Assembly (NCBI RefSeq): GCF_000955975.1
Contig: NZ_JYJF01000138.1
Span: 1 to 16,515, forward strand
Direction: 5' to 3'
Origin: Saccharothrix sp. ST-888
GTDB lineage: Bacteria; Actinomycetota; Actinomycetes; Streptomycetales; Streptomycetaceae
Length of the DNA: 16,515 nucleotides
A model generated the notes under the pieces. The model was not told the origin of the DNA and made no database searches. It saw only the letters and a program-made list of their open reading frames with translations. Positions 6,133-13,522 of this stretch are shown here, one piece after another; the stretch's first letter is position 1; every line of letters begins with the position of its first letter. A program made the translations under genes and the position numbers.

Positions 6133-8187
6133 GACGTCAAGCGATACTTCCGTGCGCCGATCATGTGGATCGTGCTGGCCGTCCTTGCCGTTGTCGTGCT
6201 GATGCAGGTCGTTTCGGACTCGAACGGCTACAAGACGGTGGACACCGGACAGGTCGTCGCAGCGATCGACGCCAAGCAGGTCAAGTCGGCGCAGATCACT
6301 ACGGGTGATTCGAACACCATCAAGATCCAGCTGAAGGACGGTGCGAAGCTGCCTTCGGCCGGTACCGGCGGCAAGGTGCCTTCCGGCACCAAGTTCCAAG
6401 CCTCGTACGTCGGGGACCAGGGTGTGGCCGTGGCCAACACCCTCCAGACGCAGATCAACTCGGGCGACAAGAGCGCGCTGCCCGAGGGCTACACCATCAC
6501 CCCCGAGAAGCAGTCCACCTTCGTCAGCCTGCTGCTGTCGATGCTGCCGATCGTCATCATCGTCCTGGTCTTCCTGTTCCTGATGAACCAGATGCAGGGC
6601 GGCGGCTCCCGGGTCATGCAGTTCGGCAAGTCCAAGGCCAAGCTGCTCACCAAGGACACCCCGAAGACCACCTTCTCGGATGTCGCGGGTGCGGACGAGG
6701 CGGTCGAGGAGCTCCACGAGATCAAGGAGTTCCTGCAGGAGCCGGCCAAGTTCCAGGCCGTCGGCGCCAAGATCCCCAAGGGCGTGCTGCTCTACGGCCC
6801 GCCCGGTACCGGTAAGACCCTGCTCGCGCGTGCCGTCGCGGGCGAGGCCGGGGTGCCGTTCTACTCGATCTCCGGCTCCGACTTCGTCGAGATGTTCGTC
6901 GGTGTGGGTGCCTCCCGGGTCCGCGACCTGTTCGAGCAGGCCAAGGCGAACGCCCCGGCGATCATCTTCGTCGACGAGATCGACGCCGTCGGCCGGCACC
7001 GTGGTGCGGGCCTCGGCGGCGGCCACGACGAGCGCGAGCAGACCCTCAACCAGCTGCTGGTCGAGATGGACGGCTTCGACGTCAAGGGCGGCGTGATCCT
7101 GATCGCCGCCACCAACCGCCCGGACATCCTGGACCCGGCGCTGCTGCGCCCCGGCCGCTTCGACCGGCAGATCGCCGTCGACCGTCCGGACCTGCAGGGC
7201 CGCCTGGAGATCCTCAAGGTCCACCAGAAGGGCAAGCCGATCGCGCCCGACGTCGACCTCTCGGCCGTCGCCAAGCGCACCCCCGGCTTCACCGGTGCCG
7301 ATCTGTCCAACGTCCTCAACGAGGCCGCGCTGCTGACGGCCCGCTCGGACAAGAAGCTGATCGACAACGGTCTCCTGGACGAGGCGATCGACCGCGTCGT
7401 GGCGGGTCCGCAGAAGCGCACGCGGATCATGTCCGAGAAGGAGAAGAAGATCACCGCGTACCACGAGGGCGGTCACGCCCTGGTCGCGGCCGCTTCTCCG
7501 AACGCCGACCCGGTGCACAAGATCACCATCCTGTCGCGCGGCCGGGCCCTGGGTTACACCATGGTCCTGCCGGACGAGGACAAGTACTCGACCACGCGCA
7601 ACGAGATGCTCGACCAGCTGGCGTACATGCTGGGCGGGCGAGCGGCGGAGGAACTGGTCTTCCACGACCCGACCACCGGCGCCTCGAACGACATCGAGAA
7701 GGCCACCGCGACGGCTCGCGCGATGGTCACCCAGTACGGCATGAGCGAGCGCCTCGGCGCGATCAAGTTCGGTTCGGACTCCTCCGAGCCGTTCCTCGGT
7801 CGCGACATGTCCCACCAGCGCGACTACTCGGAAGAGGTCGCCGGGCTGGTGGACGAGGAGGTCAAGAAGCTCATCGAGAACGCGCACAACGAGGCCTGGG
7901 AGATCCTGGTCGAGAACCGCGACGTGCTCGACAACCTGGTCCTGGAGCTGCTGGAGAAGGAGACGCTGAACAAGGAGCAGATCGCCGAGATCTTCTCCAC
8001 GATCGTGAAGCGCCCCGCCCGCCCGGCCTGGACCGGCTCCTCCCGCCGTACGCCGTCCACCCGCCCGCCGGTGCAGTCGCCGAAGGAGCTGGCGCTGACC
8101 AACGGCATCGCCGCCGCCGCGGAGACCACCCAGGTGGACATCGTGAAGCTGCCCCCGGTCACCGGCGACAGCTCGACGGAGAACTGA
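6130..8187 (+). CDS. ftsH: ATP-dependent zinc metalloprotease FtsH
   Basis: Membrane-bound hexameric AAA+ protease that unfolds and degrades damaged membrane proteins and some cytosolic regulators. Transmembrane segments lie at about 10-28 and 131-153, with an extracytoplasmic domain between them. The AAA module has Walker A GPPGTGKT (223-230), pore motif FVG (256-258), Walker B IIFVDEID (278-285) and the second region of homology ending LLRPGRFDR with R340 and R343. The protease has HEGGH at 445-449 and D521 as likely third zinc ligand. The 685-aa length is normal. The C-terminal tail (about 620-685) is low-complexity. ATG 6130 gives MDVKRYFRAP, as in Streptomyces relatives. A GTG at 6094 would add 12 residues but precedes the ribosome site. 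folE follows 112 bp downstream after a hairpin. Confidence 0.97.
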   Translation: MDVKRYFRAPIMWIVLAVLAVVVLMQVVSDSNGYKTVDTGQVVAAIDAKQVKSAQITTGDSNTIKIQLKDGAKLPSAGTGGKVPSGTKFQASYVGDQGVAVANTLQTQINSGDKSALPEGYTITPEKQSTFVSLLLSMLPIVIIVLVFLFLMNQMQGGGSRVMQFGKSKAKLLTKDTPKTTFSDVAGADEAVEELHEIKEFLQEPAKFQAVGAKIPKGVLLYGPPGTGKTLLARAVAGEAGVPFYSISGSDFVEMFVGVGASRVRDLFEQAKANAPAIIFVDEIDAVGRHRGAGLGGGHDEREQTLNQLLVEMDGFDVKGGVILIAATNRPDILDPALLRPGRFDRQIAVDRPDLQGRLEILKVHQKGKPIAPDVDLSAVAKRTPGFTGADLSNVLNEAALLTARSDKKLIDNGLLDEAIDRVVAGPQKRTRIMSEKEKKITAYHEGGHALVAAASPNADPVHKITILSRGRALGYTMVLPDEDKYSTTRNEMLDQLAYMLGGRAAEELVFHDPTTGASNDIEKATATARAMVTQYGMSERLGAIKFGSDSSEPFLGRDMSHQRDYSEEVAGLVDEEVKKLIENAHNEAWEILVENRDVLDNLVLELLEKETLNKEQIAEIFSTIVKRPARPAWTGSSRRTPSTRPPVQSPKELALTNGIAAAAETTQVDIVKLPPVTGDSSTEN

Positions 8188-8198
8188 ACAACCCGTAC

Positions 8199-8224
8199 GG
8201 AATGGATGCCGCGCCACCAGGGTT
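8199..8224 (+). promoter_or_regulatory. Sigma-R-type promoter motif for folE
   Basis: GGAAT (8199-8203), 18 bases, then GTT (8222-8224): an exact match to the consensus reported for the thiol-oxidative-stress sigma factor sigma-R of Streptomyces (SigH in mycobacteria). Transcription would start near 8231-8235, leaving a 5' leader of about 65 bases before the folE ATG. The match is seen in the sequence; use by sigma-R is inferred. Confidence 0.6.
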
Positions 8225-8247
8225 TGTACCCTGGAGGCGCGGCATCC
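8204..8247 (+). terminator. Strong hairpin terminator of ftsH
   Basis: A 12-bp stem (8204-8215 with 8236-8247), one A-A mismatch, then a 7-bp stem (8217-8223 with 8228-8234) closed by a four-base loop. It starts 17 bases after the ftsH stop. No T-run follows. The left arm forms the spacer of the candidate sigma-R promoter, so the element both ends one transcript and may start the next. Confidence 0.75.
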
Positions 8248-8299
8248 GTGCTGCTCGGACCGTCCCCTCAACGACCAGACGACCACAAGCGAGGCACGC

Positions 8300-8905
8300 A
8301 TGATCGACCCGGTGACTCTCGACCAGCCCACGGCAGTCGGGGCGTTCGACCAGGAGCGGGCCGAGAAGGCGGTACGGGAGCTGCTGATCGCGGTCGGTGA
8401 GGACCCGGACCGGGAGGGCCTGCAGGAGACGCCGGCCCGGGTGGCCCGCGCCTACAAGGAGATATTCGCGGGGCTCTGGCAGCAGCCCGAGGACGTCCTC
8501 ACCACCACCTTCGACCTCGGCCACGACGAGATGGTGCTGGTCAAGGACATCGAGGTGTTCTCCACCTGCGAGCACCACCTGGTCCCGTTCCAGGGCGTCG
8601 CGCACGTCGGGTACATCCCGTCCGCCAGCGGCAAGATCACCGGGCTCTCCAAGCTCGCCCGGCTGGTCGACGTCTACGCCCGCCGCCCGCAGGTGCAGGA
8701 GCGGCTCACCAGCCAGGTCGCCGACTCGCTGATGCGCATCCTGGAGCCGCGCGGCGCGATCGTCGTCGTCGAGTGCGAGCACATGTGCATGTCGATGCGC
8801 GGCATCCGCAAGCCCGGCGCCAAGACGCTGACCTCGGCCGTGCGCGGGCAGCTGCGCGACCCCGCGACGCGCGCCGAGGCGATGAGCCTGATCATCGGCA
8901 GGTAG
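8300..8905 (+). CDS. folE: GTP cyclohydrolase I (FolE)
   Basis: First step of folate synthesis: GTP to 7,8-dihydroneopterin triphosphate and formate, in a cytoplasmic decamer. The zinc ligands line up as C90 and H93 in STCEHH and C163 in EHMCMS. EDPDREGLQETPARVARAY near the N-terminus and MRGIRKPGAKT after C163 are family hallmarks. The 201-aa length is normal. ATG 8300 has GAGG five bases upstream, and the first residues resemble Streptomyces FolE. It faces the convergent ferritin-like gene across a shared hairpin. It is detached from folP-folB-folK, which lie 4.6 kb downstream on the same strand. The exact sigma-R-type motif upstream suggests oxidative-stress control, which is inference. 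This is the type I enzyme with conserved zinc residues, not the zinc-independent FolE2 type. Confidence 0.97.
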   Translation: MIDPVTLDQPTAVGAFDQERAEKAVRELLIAVGEDPDREGLQETPARVARAYKEIFAGLWQQPEDVLTTTFDLGHDEMVLVKDIEVFSTCEHHLVPFQGVAHVGYIPSASGKITGLSKLARLVDVYARRPQVQERLTSQVADSLMRILEPRGAIVVVECEHMCMSMRGIRKPGAKTLTSAVRGQLRDPATRAEAMSLIIGR

Positions 8906-8934
8906 GCCCGGGGCACGGGCGACCGCCGGGGCGC

Positions 8935-8972
8935 GGCCGCAGGCGGCGGTCCGCCCGAAGGTGCCTGCGGCC
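8935..8972. terminator. Bidirectional terminator between convergent folE and the ferritin-like gene
   Basis: Perfect 10-bp arms (8935-8944 and 8963-8972) enclose an 18-base loop that can form its own small GGCG/CGCC stem (8945-8955). It lies midway between two converging stop codons and can fold from either strand. Confidence 0.55.
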
Positions 8973-8988
8973 GGGCGTGCGGCGCCCC

Positions 8989-9744
8989 CTAGCGTCCGAG
9001 GGCGTTGCGCTTGGCGGGCATCCGGAGCCGGATCATCCGGCGGCGGCCGACGGTCAGGTCGTAGGCGTACAGTGCCTGCACCCCGGCGGTGAGGAGCGCC
9101 CGCTGCCAGAGCGGCCAGCGCAGGATCCGTCCCATCGCGCGCAGCACCGCGAGACCGACGTCGCGATGGGTGCGGATCTCGCCCCGCGCGGTGTGCTCCA
9201 GGGCGTGCCGGATGTACGGGCCGTGCCCCATGGCGGTGAGCCGGAGCAGTTCCTCGTGGCAGTACGCGAGGTGGTTGTCCTCGTCGGCCGAGATCATCCG
9301 CATGGCCTTGGCCAGCTCGGGATTGCCGCCGTACGCCCGCACCAGCTGGCGCATCTGCTCCGAGGCCCGCTGCTCGGTGACCCGGCTGTGCGCCAGGTAG
9401 GTGATGATCTCGCGGTCGGTCAGCGGGACGTCGGAGGTCAGGCGCTCGTGCGAGAGGCCGATGCCCTGGCGCTCCAGCAGCATGCAGTAGTCGGCTTTCG
9501 GCGGGACGTCCACCTTCTCCAGACCGCGCCGGTGCAGCAGCTGGGTGAAGATCCGGCCGTGCTTGCGCTCGTCGGCGCCGTGCCGGCCGATCTTCGGGGC
9601 CAGGACCGGGTCGCCGGTCAGCGCCTGGATCCGTTCGTTCTCCCAGCCGCCCTGGTCCTCGCCATCGGCCGCGATGCTGCAGAAGAGGCGGTATGCCTCG
9701 TCGTTGCGGTAGATCTCGTCGAAGAGCGTTCGGGAGCTGAGCAT
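8989..9744 (-). CDS. Ferritin-like di-iron domain protein
   Basis: Predicted soluble four-helix-bundle protein of 251 aa. Carboxylate/histidine motifs typical of di-iron ferritin-like proteins are visible: acidic residues E35/E37 in helix 1, ExxH at E59-H62 (DERKH), E124/E129 in a third helix and ExxH at E155-H158 (DEDNH). This spacing suggests an iron-binding oxidase or hydroxylase fold, not a storage cage. The substrate is unknown. The C-terminal third (about 185-251) is basic and has a moderately hydrophobic stretch near 208-230. ATG 9744 has a near-perfect AGGAGGT three bases upstream, so translation should be efficient. The gene lies 130 bp downstream of the esterase on the same strand and converges on folE. 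Relatives next to esterase genes occur in Streptomyces by my recollection; no function is established. Confidence 0.8.
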   Translation of the reverse strand: MLSSRTLFDEIYRNDEAYRLFCSIAADGEDQGGWENERIQALTGDPVLAPKIGRHGADERKHGRIFTQLLHRRGLEKVDVPPKADYCMLLERQGIGLSHERLTSDVPLTDREIITYLAHSRVTEQRASEQMRQLVRAYGGNPELAKAMRMISADEDNHLAYCHEELLRLTAMGHGPYIRHALEHTARGEIRTHRDVGLAVLRAMGRILRWPLWQRALLTAGVQALYAYDLTVGRRRMIRLRMPAKRNALGR

Positions 9745-9874
9745 CTGACCTCCTGGCGTCTGCGGGGTAAGCGGTCGGCCGGGAGACGTTCCCCGGCGGC
9801 GGCCGGTCGGCCATCGGCGGGCGGCGGAATCACCCGGCCGGGGGAGGAGCGGCGGCCGGAGGACGGTCGGGGCG

Positions 9875-11056
9875 CTACTGGCGGGGCTCGCGGTCCTGAG
9901 GGGGCTTAAGGTGGTCGCTCATCCACTCCAGCGAGGCCGGCAGCTCGCTCCGCCAGGTCTCGAAGCTGTGGCCGCCGTCGGCCAGGACGAGCGAGTCGAC
10001 CTTGAACTCGGGGTGGGCGTCGGTGACGCGCTTGGCGTTGGCCAGGAACGCCTGGGTCTCCGCGTAGTCCTCCTCGGTCCTGGTGCTCACCACCAGCAGC
10101 GAGACCTTGGGCGCGGGCAGGTTCTGCAGGCGCCAGTTGAGGTCGCTGTGCTGGGTGTCGGTCTGGTTGCCGCCGAACAGGTCGCCGTCGGTCCAGCGGT
10201 CGTTGGGCACCTGGTAGTCGGCGTGCATGCCCGTCGCGCTGGCGTACGCGTCGGGGTTGCGCATCGCCAGGCGCAGTGCGCAGCTGCCGCCGGTGGAGTA
10301 GCCGAGCACCCCCCAGGAGGCGGCCGAGTGGCTGAGCCGGTAGCTGGAGCGCAGGGCGCCCGGCAGGTCCTTGGCGAACCAGGTCTCGGTCTGCGGCCCG
10401 TTGGCCACGTTCACGCACTCGGTGTTGCGCGGCGGCGTGACGGTCGGGCGGGCCATCACGATCACGGTGGGCGCCATCCGGCCGGTCCGCTCCAGCTCCC
10501 AGGCGGTCTGCGGCACCCGCAGGCCCTCGACCAGGTGCAGCGAGGGCCCCGGGTAGCCGGCCAGGGTGAGCAGCACCGGGAAGCGCACCCGGGCGTAGCG
10601 CGGGATGAAGTACTCCGGCGGAAGGTAGACGAACACCTGGTCGGAGAGGCCGGACTCGGTGCCGGTGACCTTGATGGAGTCCACCCGGCCGACCTCCTCC
10701 GGCTTGCCCTGCGGCAGGTCCTTGATGGTCTCCAGGCCACCCTCGGAGGTCGGCTGGACCAGGGGGCCGACATTCGGGGCGGCGCCCCTGGGATGGTCGG
10801 AGCTCGCCAGGGTCAGCGGTGCGCTGCCGGGGTGGAGCAGGTCGTTCCAGGACGTGTAGAACCCGTACGAGTTGTTGACCGACAGTGCGAGGACGGCCAG
10901 GACGGAGACTTGGATGACCGTCAAGAGGCCGATCCGGCCGAGCAGTGGCAGCGGGCGCTGACGGGCCAGTCGGGGCCACAGCCAGAGGGTGCCGACCAGG
11001 GAGGCGACGGCCAGCGCGATGAGCGAGTACACCAGCGCGCCGCTGGTCAGTTCCAT
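9875..11056 (-). CDS. Membrane-anchored alpha/beta-hydrolase, putative esterase family
   Basis: The 393-aa protein has two N-terminal membrane segments (about 5-28 and 38-60) followed by an extracytoplasmic catalytic domain from about 130 onward. The nucleophile elbow is GYSTG with S254, and GGHSF contains H363 as the likely catalytic histidine. E329/D330 or a nearby acid would complete the triad. The arrangement fits the putative esterase family (PF00756), which includes the mycolyltransferases of the antigen 85 group. Mycolates are not expected here, so the substrate is open. I chose ATG 11056, preceded by GGGAGGG at about eight bases. The open frame extends further upstream, but starts there would precede the membrane segments with a long basic low-complexity tail. 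The neighbouring lysX-like gene diverges from it, suggesting but not proving an envelope role. Confidence 0.85.
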   Translation of the reverse strand: MELTSGALVYSLIALAVASLVGTLWLWPRLARQRPLPLLGRIGLLTVIQVSVLAVLALSVNNSYGFYTSWNDLLHPGSAPLTLASSDHPRGAAPNVGPLVQPTSEGGLETIKDLPQGKPEEVGRVDSIKVTGTESGLSDQVFVYLPPEYFIPRYARVRFPVLLTLAGYPGPSLHLVEGLRVPQTAWELERTGRMAPTVIVMARPTVTPPRNTECVNVANGPQTETWFAKDLPGALRSSYRLSHSAASWGVLGYSTGGSCALRLAMRNPDAYASATGMHADYQVPNDRWTDGDLFGGNQTDTQHSDLNWRLQNLPAPKVSLLVVSTRTEEDYAETQAFLANAKRVTDAHPEFKVDSLVLADGGHSFETWRSELPASLEWMSDHLKPPQDREPRQ

Positions 11057-11377
11057 GCGGTTCGCCCTCCCTTGGGCAGCAGTGGGGCCAGGGTTCATCG
11101 TGAGACGGTGGGCTCGGGGCAGCCAGTGGGGCTGCGCCGCCCGGGGGTCCGTCACAGCTGCGTACCGGCCGGGTCGTGCCCGCTGCGGAGGGTGCAACCG
11201 AAGCTCTAGAATGCGGCGTCCAGCGTGTGTAACGCGTGTGCGGGCGTCCCGTGGCGCCGGCGTGTCCGCGTTGGTCCATTCACCGTCACCGCAGCCGTTC
11301 AGCCGTTCAGCCGTCCCGCTGGGCGCGCCGTCCGAGCGGCGTCCCCTGTCCCCGAGGCGCCCGTGTCGCAGGGGCGT

Positions 11378-11400
11378 CCCCGAAAAATTACTGTTCGGGG
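11378..11400. repeat. Inverted repeat with AT-rich loop upstream of the lysX-like gene
   Basis: Seven-base arms CCCCGAA and TTCGGGG are separated by nine bases, mostly A and T. Located eight bases before a TTGACG -35-like hexamer, it is placed where an operator could act. No regulator is known to me for this motif. Confidence 0.35.
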
Positions 11401-11408
11401 GTGCTTTC

Positions 11409-11437
11409 TTGACGAGCGGATTGCCAGACCAAGGAAT
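11409..11437 (+). promoter_or_regulatory. Candidate promoter upstream of the lysX-like gene
   Basis: TTGACG (11409-11414) matches the -35 consensus at five of six positions. AGGAAT lies 17 bp downstream at 11432-11437, a weak -10. A second possibility is TACGCT (11498-11503), eight bases before the ATG at 11512, which would give a leaderless transcript. The two models are alternatives and neither is strong. Confidence 0.3.
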
Positions 11438-11441
11438 AGTC

Positions 11442-11534
11442 ATGAAGGTCCATCACAGCTCCTCCCTGGGAGTGACAGGACAGTCCGATTCAGCCTCTAC
11501 GCTGAGCTTCCATGAGCGTTCCCGTGTCCGTTGA
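11442..11534 (+). CDS. Possible 30-codon leader ORF overlapping the lysX-like start
   Basis: ATG 11442 has AAGGAA five bases upstream and opens a frame of 30 codons beginning MKVHHSSSLG. It ends at TGA 11532-11534, inside the lysX-like gene and in another frame. The lysX-like ATG itself has no clear ribosome site, so re-initiation or coupling is conceivable. Third positions are only about 60 percent G or C, lower than in nearby genes, which argues against a long-established coding sequence. It may be no more than a chance frame. Confidence 0.25.
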   Translation: MKVHHSSSLGVTGQSDSASTLSFHERSRVR

Positions 11535-13362
11535 GCCGTCACCCGAGCAGCCCCGTCGCCGGGGTCTGCAGACGCTGCGCAACCAAGCTGCCTCCGTCCC
11601 CCGAGCCTGGTTGCCGGGAGCCGTCGGATACGCCTGTCTGCTGATCGGTCTGCTGGACATCGCCAGCGCCGTCTTCCCGAGGATCCGACACACCCGGGTG
11701 CACAGCTGGGCCGGGCAGATCCCGGGCAGCACCACCACGGTGGCCGCGGTCGGCACCCTGATGGTCGGCACCCTGCTGGTGCTGCTCGCGCACGCGCTGC
11801 GCCGTCGCAAGCGGCGCGCCTGGCGGGCGGTCATGGTGCTGCTGCCGGTCGGTGCCGCGCTGCACCTGCTGCGCTGGCACCAGGCCGGCCCGGCGGTGGT
11901 CTCGCTGGCGCTGTTCGTGGTGATCCTGGTGCACCGGCGCGAGTTCTACGCCAAGGCCGACCCGCGCACCCGCTGGCGGGCCGTGGTCAATCTGGTGGTC
12001 ATGGGCGCCTTCAGCGTGCTGCTCGGCATGCTGATCGTGAGCGTCCACCCGAGCTCCGAGATCGGGCACCCGACCTTCGTGGCGCGGTTGAAGGAGACCC
12101 TGTACGGCCTGTTCGGCTTCGACGGTCCGGTCAGGTACCACACCGACCGGGTCACCGACCTGGTGGCGTACTCGCTTGGCGCGCTGGGCCTGATGACCGC
12201 CTTCATCTCGGCGTACCTGGCGCTGCGGCCGGAGAAGCCGGAGCCGGAGCTGAACGCGGAGGACGAGGAGAAGGTCCGGGCGCTGCTGGAGCGGCACGGG
12301 GCGCGCGACTCGCTCGGGTACTTCGCGCTGCGCCGGGACAAGAGCGTGCTGTTCTCGCCGACCGGCAAGGCGGCGATCTCGTACCGGGTGATCTCCGGTG
12401 TGATGCTCGCCTCCGGTGACCCGGTGGGTGACGTCGAGGCGTGGCCGGGCGCGATCAAGGTCTTCATGGCGGAGGCCCGTGAGCACGCCTGGGTGCCGGC
12501 CGTGGTCGGCTGCAGCGAGGTCGGCGGCGAGGTCTGGACCCGTGAGGCGGGGCTGGACGCGCTGGAGCTGGGCGACGAGGCGATCGTGGACACCTCCGCC
12601 TTCTCGCTGTCGGGGCGCGCGATGCGCAACGTCCGCCAGATGGTGAAGCGGATCGAGCGCAACGGCTACTCCTGCAAGGTGCGCCGGGTCTGTGATCTGA
12701 CGCTGGAGGAGAAGCGGCAGATCGCGGACGCCGCCGCCCGTTGGCGCGGTACCGACACCGAGCGCGGGTTCTCGATGGCGCTGGGCCGCTTCGGCGACCC
12801 GGGCGACGACAACTGCGTGGTCGTGACGGCGCACAAGGCCGCGGAGGAGGGCGAGGGCGCGGGCGCGGCCGGCGACGACCTGAAGGCCGTGCTGCACTTC
12901 GTGCCGTGGGGCAAGGACGGCATCTCGCTGGAGCTGATGCGGCGTGACCGGGCGGCCGACCCGGGCCTGAACGAGCTGCTGATCGTGGCGGCGCTGCAGG
13001 AGGTCCCGAACCTGGGCGTGAAGCGGGTGTCGCTGAACTTCGCGATGTTCCGCTCGGCGCTGGCCCGCGGTGAGCGGATCGGCGCGGGGCCGGTGCTGCG
13101 GGCCTGGCGCGGGCTGCTGGTCTTCCTCTCGCGCTGGTTCCAGATCGAGTCGCTGTACAAGTTCAACGCCAAGTTCCAGCCGGAGTGGGAGCCGCGCTTC
13201 CTGGTCTACCCGCAGACCCGGGACCTGCCGCGGATCGGCTTCGCCGTGATGCAGGCGGAGGCGTTCATCACGCTGGGCATGCCGAGGTTCGGCCGTAAGC
13301 GGCAGCGGCAGGGGCTGATGCCGGAGCAGGCGAAGGTCGGCGCGGTGACCGAGGCGGCGTGA
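11512..13362 (+). CDS. MprF/LysX-type membrane aminoacyl-phospholipid synthase (DUF2156 domain)
   Basis: The 616-aa protein has about six N-terminal membrane segments (33-54, 74-95, 103-120, 126-141, 157-178, 214-237). A cytoplasmic GNAT-like lysylphosphatidylglycerol synthase domain (about 250-590) follows. FALRRDKSVLFSPTGKAAISYRV, ASGDPVGD and the late NFAMFRSAL stretch mark the family. Such enzymes transfer an amino acid from aminoacyl-tRNA to phosphatidylglycerol, lowering surface negative charge. Mycobacterial LysX carries an extra C-terminal lysyl-tRNA synthetase; this protein ends without one, so it would rely on a separate synthetase. The amino acid specificity cannot be read. The N-terminal part is shorter than the flippase domain of MprF. 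ATG 11512 follows family alignment from memory; no clear ribosome site is present. It diverges from the esterase and precedes folP. Confidence 0.87.
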   Translation: MSVPVSVEPSPEQPRRRGLQTLRNQAASVPRAWLPGAVGYACLLIGLLDIASAVFPRIRHTRVHSWAGQIPGSTTTVAAVGTLMVGTLLVLLAHALRRRKRRAWRAVMVLLPVGAALHLLRWHQAGPAVVSLALFVVILVHRREFYAKADPRTRWRAVVNLVVMGAFSVLLGMLIVSVHPSSEIGHPTFVARLKETLYGLFGFDGPVRYHTDRVTDLVAYSLGALGLMTAFISAYLALRPEKPEPELNAEDEEKVRALLERHGARDSLGYFALRRDKSVLFSPTGKAAISYRVISGVMLASGDPVGDVEAWPGAIKVFMAEAREHAWVPAVVGCSEVGGEVWTREAGLDALELGDEAIVDTSAFSLSGRAMRNVRQMVKRIERNGYSCKVRRVCDLTLEEKRQIADAAARWRGTDTERGFSMALGRFGDPGDDNCVVVTAHKAAEEGEGAGAAGDDLKAVLHFVPWGKDGISLELMRRDRAADPGLNELLIVAALQEVPNLGVKRVSLNFAMFRSALARGERIGAGPVLRAWRGLLVFLSRWFQIESLYKFNAKFQPEWEPRFLVYPQTRDLPRIGFAVMQAEAFITLGMPRFGRKRQRQGLMPEQAKVGAVTEAA

Positions 13363-13373
13363 CCGAGGCGGCG
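13346..13373 (+). repeat. 14-bp tandem duplication across the lysX-like stop codon
   Basis: The unit TGACCGAGGCGGCG occurs twice without a gap (13346-13359, 13360-13373) and another TGA follows. The stop codon is the first three bases of the second copy, so a slippage event here leaves the protein end unchanged. Confidence 0.85.
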
Positions 13374-13458
13374 TGAGCGCGGAGCGTGCGGCGGCTGGTG
13401 TGTGACGGCTGAAGCGCGATGGCGGTCGACGGACGACGGATGGCTGCTGACAGCTGTC

Positions 13459-13500
13459 CGATGACGACTGACAGATTTTGAAATCTGTCAGTCGTCATCG
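13459..13500. terminator. 20-bp perfect inverted repeat: terminator of the lysX-like gene or folP operator
   Basis: Perfect 20-base arms (13459-13478 and 13481-13500) are separated by TG. On the plus strand the stem is followed by CTTTTCC, a short T-run, making it the most classical terminator in the window for a transcript entering from the left. It also ends where the -35 region of folP should lie, so a repressor-binding role is possible. Just upstream GACAGCTGTC (13449-13458) is a further 10-bp palindrome sharing the GACAG element. Confidence 0.7.
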
Positions 13501-13522
13501 CTTTTCCAGCCTCGCGCGGCTC

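Larger units (their letters stand above)
11057..11511. other. 455-bp divergent intergenic region between esterase and lysX-like genes
   Basis: No convincing long gene. It contains 8-bp direct repeats AGCCGTTC at 11293-11308, with a partial third copy. It also has an inverted repeat CCCCGAA (11378-11384) / TTCGGGG (11394-11400) around an AT-rich loop, a promoter-like TTGACG at 11409, and a possible 30-codon leader ORF (11442-11534). The last 130 bases are clearly less GC-rich than the flanks, as expected for regulatory DNA. Promoters for both genes should lie here; I cannot fix that of the esterase. Confidence 0.6.

Noticed and set aside
6028..8331. 767-codon minus-strand frame opposite ftsH
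   Set aside because: Exact antisense of ftsH with compositionally biased residues and no motif; a shadow frame.
8773..9909. 378-codon plus-strand frame over the end of folE and the ferritin-like gene
   Set aside because: Antisense to the ferritin-like gene, which has a strong ribosome site and di-iron motifs; the alternative product is repetitive and unrecognisable.
9911..11209. 432-codon plus-strand frame opposite the esterase
   Set aside because: Antisense to a gene with an intact GYSTG esterase motif and two membrane helices; the translation is Gly/Val/Ala-biased with no family features.
11225..11515. 96-codon frame in the esterase/lysX-like intergenic region
   Set aside because: No ribosome site, weak third-position GC bias and no recognisable sequence; the region fits divergent regulatory DNA better.
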